The position numbers and the translations under genes were made by a program. A stretch of DNA of 64,000 nt from Dehalobacter sp. DCM (lineage in GTDB: Bacteria; Bacillota; Desulfitobacteriia; Desulfitobacteriales; Syntrophobotulaceae): positions 4,369,525-4,433,524 of the forward strand of contig NZ_CP092282.1 in NCBI RefSeq assembly GCF_024972775.1, written 5' to 3'. Shown piece by piece: positions 59,249 to 64,000 of the stretch. The first letter of the stretch is position 1. Each line of letters opens with the position of its first letter. Below the pieces are notes generated by a model, which saw only the letters and a program-made list of their open reading frames with translations, made no database searches and was not told the origin of the DNA.

Positions 59249-60934
59249 CTACATCCTTTCGGGTGCGGATACACCCAGGATACCCAGAACATTGGCTAAA
59301 ACCTGCCGTGTGGAATGAATTAAGCCCAGACGCGCTGTCCGCAGAGCCTCTTCATCGACCAAAACACGCTGGCTGTTATAAAACGTATGAAATAAAGCCG
59401 CGAGATCCAAGACATACCTGGCCAGACGATGAGGCTCGAACATCTTGGCCGCCAAAGCGATTTCCCCAGGGAGATCGGCAATTTTTTTCAATAAATCTCT
59501 TTCTTCCCTGGAATCGAGAAGCAGCAAGTTTTCTCTTTCAGGAATACCCTTCCATCTAAAGCCCTGCTCTTCCGCTTGTCTTAAAATACTGCATAACCGC
59601 GCATGCGCATATTGCACATAATACACCGGATTATCGGCAGACTGGGATTTAGCCAAATCCAGATCAAATTCAACGGTTGAATCCGGATCGCGCATAATAA
59701 AGAAGAATCTGGCCGCATCTTTACCGACTTCGTCGACCAATTCTCTCAAGGTAATATATTGCCCCGATCGTTTTGACATCTTCACAATTTCGCCGTCCTG
59801 TATGAGTCTGACCAGTTGCATCAATATAATCTGAAGGGAATCCGGGCTGTAACCAAGGGCCTGCATGGCACCCTTCATCCGGGCAACATGACCGTGATGG
59901 TCAGCTCCCCAGATATTAATAACTTTATTGAAGCCCCGTTCATATTTATTGCGGTGGTAGGCAATATCCGCCGCAAAATAGGTCGGCACACCGTTACTGC
60001 GGACGATAACTTCATCCTTTTCATCACCCAGTAAACTCGCTTTCAGCCAAAGGGCACCCTCTTTTTCATAGATATACTCTTTGTCCTCTAATTGTTGCAT
60101 CGTTTCACGGATATAACCGGACTCATGCAAAGACTGTTCACTGAACCAAACATCATAAAAAACGCCAAATGTTTCTAAGGTTTTCTTGATATCCGCAATC
60201 TTTTCTTGCAGCGCATAGCTAACCAAAAATTCCCGGCGTGACTCTTCGTCAGCCTGGACGTATTGATCACCGACATGATCGATGATATGACGGACCGTAT
60301 CGACCAGGTCCTCGCCATGATAGCCTGCTTCCGGGAAAGGAACATCATGGCCAAGGAGTTGGAGATAACGCGCTTCCAAGGAAAGGGCAAAGTTATGGAT
60401 CTGATTGCCGGCATCGTTGATATAAAACTCACGGCTTACATGATAGCCCGCCATTGTCAAAAGCGACGCGAGACTGTCCCCCAGTGCTGCGCCTCTGGCG
60501 TTACCCATATGCAGCAATCCTGTCGGATTGGCACTGACAAACTCAACCTGTATCTTTTCCCCTTGCCCAATATTGACAGCCCCATAGGTATCACCCTGCT
60601 TAAGTACTTCTGGTATCACGGAAGTCAGCCAATTTGGATCCAGGCGAAAATTAATAAATCCGGGTCCGGCAATTTCACAGGTGGTGATCCACGTATCCGC
60701 CGTATCCAGATTAGCAATAATGACTGCGGCAATATCACGTGGAGCTCGCTTGGCCTGCTTGGATAGAAGCATAGCCAGATTCGTTGCCAGATCCCCGTGT
60801 TCACGTTCCCGAGGTTCCTCAAGCACGTAAGCAGGAAGTTCACCAAAGCTCAGTTCTCCTTTGAGAAGTGCTTGGTGTGCTGCTTGCTCAAGATTTTTAC
60901 AGATAGTTTCTTTAATTATTTCATAGACACTCAA
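59249..60934 (-). CDS. argS: Arginyl-tRNA synthetase
   Basis: Class I synthetase charging tRNA-Arg. 561 aa. The HIGH motif appears as PTGLLHMGNARGAALGD (HMGN) and the KMSKS as KMSKRSGQYITL. The N-terminal Arg-S domain (about 1-110) and C-terminal DALR anticodon domain (about 445-561, YYVQYAHARLCSILRQ onwards) are complete. TTG 60934 follows AGGAGGAGCC with 10-nt spacing. Upstream 322 bp holds only the ypeB terminator and AT-rich sequence. Confidence 0.97.
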   Translation of the reverse strand: MSVYEIIKETICKNLEQAAHQALLKGELSFGELPAYVLEEPREREHGDLATNLAMLLSKQAKRAPRDIAAVIIANLDTADTWITTCEIAGPGFINFRLDPNWLTSVIPEVLKQGDTYGAVNIGQGEKIQVEFVSANPTGLLHMGNARGAALGDSLASLLTMAGYHVSREFYINDAGNQIHNFALSLEARYLQLLGHDVPFPEAGYHGEDLVDTVRHIIDHVGDQYVQADEESRREFLVSYALQEKIADIKKTLETFGVFYDVWFSEQSLHESGYIRETMQQLEDKEYIYEKEGALWLKASLLGDEKDEVIVRSNGVPTYFAADIAYHRNKYERGFNKVINIWGADHHGHVARMKGAMQALGYSPDSLQIILMQLVRLIQDGEIVKMSKRSGQYITLRELVDEVGKDAARFFFIMRDPDSTVEFDLDLAKSQSADNPVYYVQYAHARLCSILRQAEEQGFRWKGIPERENLLLLDSREERDLLKKIADLPGEIALAAKMFEPHRLARYVLDLAALFHTFYNSQRVLVDEEALRTARLGLIHSTRQVLANVLGILGVSAPERM

Positions 60935-61123
60935 ACCGGGGGCTCCTCCTTTATTTGGATCGTATCACTGGATTTTTTAGATTTAACGGCATTTCAAGAT
61001 ATTATTGCCTGATATAACAGTAAAATATCTGTATGTTACAAAAAACTTCCATTAGCCAGTAAAATAACTACCAATAATAAATTTTAATACATTTTACACG
61101 AAAATACCAGCACTTAAAAACTC
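60935..61123. other. Intergenic region upstream of argS
   Basis: AT-rich. No T-box motif (no GGTGGNACCGCG on the minus strand), no ORF and no confident promoter seen. Confidence 0.45.
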
Positions 61124-61158
61124 AAAGCAGAAAAGAGCAATTTCCACTTTTCTGCTTT
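61124..61158 (-). terminator. Rho-independent terminator of ypeB
   Basis: Perfect 12-bp stem AAAGCAGAAAAG/CTTTTCTGCTTT with an 11-nt loop. On the minus strand it is followed by GAGTTTTTAAG. About 100 bp past the ypeB stop. Confidence 0.75.
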
Positions 61159-61256
61159 GAATTTAACTATTCTCCAATTATATTGTAAACAATCATTTTT
61201 TCAAGTCAAATTAAACCAAATTGCCAGCGAGACAGTACACTAGCGGGCTTATCCTC

Positions 61257-62678
61257 TTATTGGATCAGCTTCCCTGTCGGCATATCGATAATCCGACTAA
61301 TTTTTTCTTCAGTGCCTGTGACTGCATTGATGTATACCATATACTCTTCGCCAAAGGCGGTTCCTCTGAATTCATAACAAAACTCTTCTCTCGTACCCAG
61401 CTTGGCGATAACCGTTTTTCTGCTCTCGATCACCTTAAATTCTGTTCTTAGTTTCGCCTTGGCTTGGGCTAGAGTCAATTTGGCAACGAGATCCCGTTGG
61501 TGATGATAGGCGTAGTACGGATTGGCATCGAAGCCAACAATTTGGCCGTTGTCCGTTGCGACGGTTAATCTTATTTTATCGGGATACAGCAGAACTCCCT
61601 CGTCCTTGGGAACTACATCTACCTGGATATAGGATCCAAAGTCCTGCGTGGATATCACCGTCAGATTCCAACCCATTTTATCCAGTGTATTGTACGCATG
61701 GTCGATGGCTTTTCCAACATCCAGGCGTCGATCGTTAATTTCTCTTTGGTCCCTGAAAAAAGTAACGACACCGCCCTTTTTACTCACTTCCAAATACGCA
61801 CTGCCATCGGTTAGATCATACCCGCCTAATGGATTTTCACTGAGGTTGGTTACTTTCGGTGCAGGGTTGCTAAAACCGATATCCCGAAGAAAATCCCGAG
61901 CAGATGTAATCGCCTGACTTTCATTAACAACCTTATCAGGCAGTCCAAGAGGCTTTTCCACGAAGTGCTTATCCAATTCACCTTGATAAGTAAACGGCGG
62001 ATACTTTTGAAGCGCGACCTCCAACTGTTTCAAGCCACCCCGGACCGAAGTCGCTGACTGTTGAGAACTGTCCGCTTGTTCGCTCTTTTGACTCTGTTCC
62101 CCTTCATCGCCCTGGGCTGACGTCTGCGTTGTTTTGCCAATACCCATCCTCTGCAGAATACCAGGTTGTTTATCCACCCACGCCAGATTTTCGGCATTGA
62201 ACTGATTGTAGATTTGTTGAACAGCGCGATTAATCTCGATGACACGCTCATGCATATCATTAAACGTTTTTTGTTCTTCTGCGCTCATTTCTCCGGCACC
62301 GGCTGCTCTCCGGGTCATTTCTTTGCTGAAGTCGCTGATTTGGTTAATAAAGGTGCCTATATAACTAATCCCTACCTCATCTGCCGGGAGCTGACCCAGA
62401 CGACTTACAGCAGTTTCGCTTCCCTTCCAGGATTCCCCAAGGTACAGCACTTTTTGGGCTGTGCTGCCCGCTACTTTTGCCTTAGACATACTTGTTTCTA
62501 GTTCATTCAAAGATGTTGTCAAGTCGGTAAAGGCTCTCGAATATTGGTTTTGGGCTTCTGTTTTATACTCATTGATCGTCCGAAATTCATAATATCCCCA
62601 CCCAAGTGAAAGCACCAAGGCTAGGCCTAATGTCACTGCCAGCCAAGAAAGGATTCTTTTCTTTGTATCCTCATGCAT
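61257..62678 (-). CDS. ypeB: Germination protein YpeB
   Basis: Spore inner-membrane/cortex protein that stabilises and positions the cortex-lytic enzyme SleB. 473 aa. N-terminal membrane anchor (about 12-32), an alpha-helical domain (about 35-185), a Gln/Ser-rich linker (about 190-215) and C-terminal PepSY-like repeats (about 255-470, QAITSARDFL, DVGKAIDHAYNTLDKMGW, LTLAQAKAKLRTE). ATG follows GGGGGATAACGC. Second gene of sleB-ypeB, 11 bp after sleB. Forespore (sigma-G) expression is expected from the family, not shown here. Confidence 0.95.
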   Translation of the reverse strand: MHEDTKKRILSWLAVTLGLALVLSLGWGYYEFRTINEYKTEAQNQYSRAFTDLTTSLNELETSMSKAKVAGSTAQKVLYLGESWKGSETAVSRLGQLPADEVGISYIGTFINQISDFSKEMTRRAAGAGEMSAEEQKTFNDMHERVIEINRAVQQIYNQFNAENLAWVDKQPGILQRMGIGKTTQTSAQGDEGEQSQKSEQADSSQQSATSVRGGLKQLEVALQKYPPFTYQGELDKHFVEKPLGLPDKVVNESQAITSARDFLRDIGFSNPAPKVTNLSENPLGGYDLTDGSAYLEVSKKGGVVTFFRDQREINDRRLDVGKAIDHAYNTLDKMGWNLTVISTQDFGSYIQVDVVPKDEGVLLYPDKIRLTVATDNGQIVGFDANPYYAYHHQRDLVAKLTLAQAKAKLRTEFKVIESRKTVIAKLGTREEFCYEFRGTAFGEEYMVYINAVTGTEEKISRIIDMPTGKLIQ

Positions 62679-62689
62679 GCGTTATCCCC

Positions 62690-63397
62690 CTAACGAGTGA
62701 ATATATGGCTACCGATTTTTTTGATTTGCGGTCTGGACCAAATAAACTTATTTGACGTCTTAGCCGGGTTAAAGTAATAGATTGCTCCTCCCGTCGGATC
62801 CCAGCCGCTCATGGCTTCTCTGGCCGCCTTAACAGCTGTTTCATCCGGTGCTAGATTGATCTGACCGTCATCGACTGCAGAGAAAGCTTTCGGCTGATAA
62901 ACAACACCGGCAATGGTATTCGGAAACTTGGAACTCTTGACCCGATTCATAACACAGGCACCGATGGCAACTTGTCCGATATAGGGCTCACCTCGGCCTT
63001 CAGAGTGAATACATCGTGCCAAGAGCTGAACATCCGAACTTTTGTAACCAACTTTTTTACCGGAAGCAGTGGTACTCTCACCGGTCAGTCTTTTTAATTC
63101 TTTTATGGTTCTCTGTCCAGCAATACCGTCTGCTTTTAGCCCATGTTCTCGCTGAAACCGTTTGATAGCGGCCTGTGTCGTTTTACCGTAAATACCGTCA
63201 ACTTTTCCGACTTGATAACCGATTTGCGTTAATTTTTTTTGTAAATCCCGCACCTCTGACCCCCTCGATCCCTTAGAAAGGGCTCGGTCACCAAGCGCTG
63301 CTTGACTGGCCACGGAAAATAATAAACATAGAATTAGGCTCACTGAAATAATCAATGCAATTCTTTTGCTTCGTCTTGCATCGGGATCGTATAACAT
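62690..63397 (-). CDS. sleB: Spore cortex-lytic enzyme SleB
   Basis: Lytic transglycosylase that degrades cortex peptidoglycan (muramic-lactam) at germination. 235 aa. Signal/anchor segment (about 11-33), one peptidoglycan-binding repeat (about 42-105, GSRGSEVRDLQKKLTQIGY, GIYGKTTQAAIKRFQ) and the catalytic Hydrolase_2 domain (about 125-235). The catalytic Glu is probably the first Glu of HSEGRGEPYIGQVAIG. Complete, and cotranscribed with its partner ypeB. Confidence 0.96.
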   Translation of the reverse strand: MLYDPDARRSKRIALIISVSLILCLLFSVASQAALGDRALSKGSRGSEVRDLQKKLTQIGYQVGKVDGIYGKTTQAAIKRFQREHGLKADGIAGQRTIKELKRLTGESTTASGKKVGYKSSDVQLLARCIHSEGRGEPYIGQVAIGACVMNRVKSSKFPNTIAGVVYQPKAFSAVDDGQINLAPDETAVKAAREAMSGWDPTGGAIYYFNPAKTSNKFIWSRPQIKKIGSHIFTR

Positions 63398-63555
63398 ACT
63401 TTCACCTCACTGTGTATTTTGTCTGCCATCATGAGTCACTCTCTCAGGAATGGTACTGTTTTTTCTTATTTTGGCTTGTATATCCTATGTTTATCCTAAA
63501 TAAAAGCAAGATCGTATTCGCCAAATTATTACAACCCAAAAAATGCCAAAGTAAA

Positions 63556-63590
63556 AGGAGGCTGTCTTAATTAATCAAGTACAGCCTCCT
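63556..63590 (-). terminator. Terminator after the aminotransferase gene
   Basis: A 10-bp stem AGGAGGCTGT/ACAGCCTCCT followed on the minus strand by TTTTACTTT. About 95 bp past the stop of the gene at the right edge, in the 288-bp gap before sleB. Confidence 0.75.
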
Positions 63591-63685
63591 GTAAATGCTT
63601 CAGCGATTAAATCATCGGCCCCAAGGGGAACGCCATAATAATTTACTAGCACAGAGTATTCTAATTAAAACCCGTATTTTGCTGC

Positions 63686-64000
63686 TTACTTGGTGTTGGC
63701 AGCAAATACGTCATGAAAGACATTACAGGCTTTCGCACCGTCAACCGTGAAGCCCATTTCCGTCAGCGTTTCAGCAATGATCTGCAGCGCTTTACAAAAA
63801 ATATCGTTGGTTGTATTGCCCATGTGTCCTAGTCTGAAGCCTTTTCCGGCAAGTGCGGCCAGTAATCCGGCAACGATAAGACCTTTTTTCGCCAAGGTCG
63901 ATCTGAATTCCACATCATTGATCCCTTCAGGATAGAGGATGCAGCTCAGTGTTGGAGCCGCTACATCTTCTGCCGCGAAAATCTCCATACCCATGGATCG
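63686..64000 (-). CDS. Aminotransferase class V, C-terminal part (partial)
   Basis: The last 104 residues of a larger PLP aminotransferase; the frame is open through the window edge (64000). The GFRLGHMGNTTNDIF stretch (the RxGHMGN motif) and the preceding LAKKGLIVAGLLAALAGK are the C-terminal domain of alanine-glyoxylate/serine-pyruvate aminotransferases. These convert glyoxylate and alanine to glycine and pyruvate, or serine to hydroxypyruvate. The catalytic Lys lies beyond the window. ATG 63994 is only an internal Met. Confidence 0.85.
   Translation of the reverse strand, partial: RSMGMEIFAAEDVAAPTLSCILYPEGINDVEFRSTLAKKGLIVAGLLAALAGKGFRLGHMGNTTNDIFCKALQIIAETLTEMGFTVDGAKACNVFHDVFAANTK

Noticed and set aside
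60935-61123. Possible T-box leader for argS
   Set aside because: Neither the GGTGGNACCGCG box nor a T-box terminator could be found on the minus strand.

Overview
The window looks like a continuous stretch of chromosome from an endospore-forming Firmicute. Spore genes are present (spoIID, spoIIID, mbl, sleB, ypeB). The gene order matches the Peptococcaceae (the Dehalobacter/Desulfitobacterium side of the Clostridia), with moderate G+C by eye. The genus is an inference from gene order and protein flavour, not from a search. I saw no rRNA, tRNA, CRISPR array, phage or transposase gene. Nearly everything is on the minus strand. The exceptions are one glycosyltransferase, a four-gene ECF transporter operon and a CsoR-type regulator.

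Region by region (minus-strand transcription runs from high to low coordinates). 0.3-11 kb holds ftsE-ftsX, a coiled-coil M23 peptidase, the S41 protease ctpA, a P-loop ATPase, and uvrB-uvrA; uvrA has its own LexA-controlled promoter. 11.5-18 kb holds a two-gene transketolase, prfB (with the autoregulatory +1 frameshift), secA and hpf. 18-26 kb holds the competence genes comFA-comFC with a small membrane protein, an O-antigen-ligase-like protein, a glycosyltransferase, nicotinate phosphoribosyltransferase and a WecG/TagA-type transferase. 26-34.4 kb is the conserved ywmB-murA-spoIID...spoIIID-mbl block. It is interrupted by a plus-strand operon encoding a complete energy-coupling-factor transporter, led by a T-box riboswitch whose specifier reads UGG (tryptophan). 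35-42 kb is the whole F1Fo ATP synthase operon atpZ-I-B-E-F-H-A-G-D-C. 42-54 kb holds wecB, comEB, upp, glyA, ywlG, rpiB, ywlE, mntP, sua5, prmC, prfA, rpmE, glpX and a transaldolase. 54-64 kb holds a zinc-ribbon protein of unknown role, alanine racemase with a FemX-like transferase, pyrG, argS, ypeB, sleB and the 3' end of an aminotransferase.

The most unusual content is regulatory or repetitive. It comprises (a) the tryptophan T-box/ECF transporter placed inside the sporulation/cell-wall block; (b) two families of short intergenic repeats (family A at 6.65, 46.6 and 47.2 kb; family B at 0-0.16 and 11.1-11.3 kb) plus a 107-bp inverted-repeat element at 43.7 kb that shares a hairpin core with family B; (c) a tight cluster of four DnaA-box-like sites upstream of hpf; (d) a near-consensus SOS box overlapping the uvrA promoter; and (e) the prfB frameshift.
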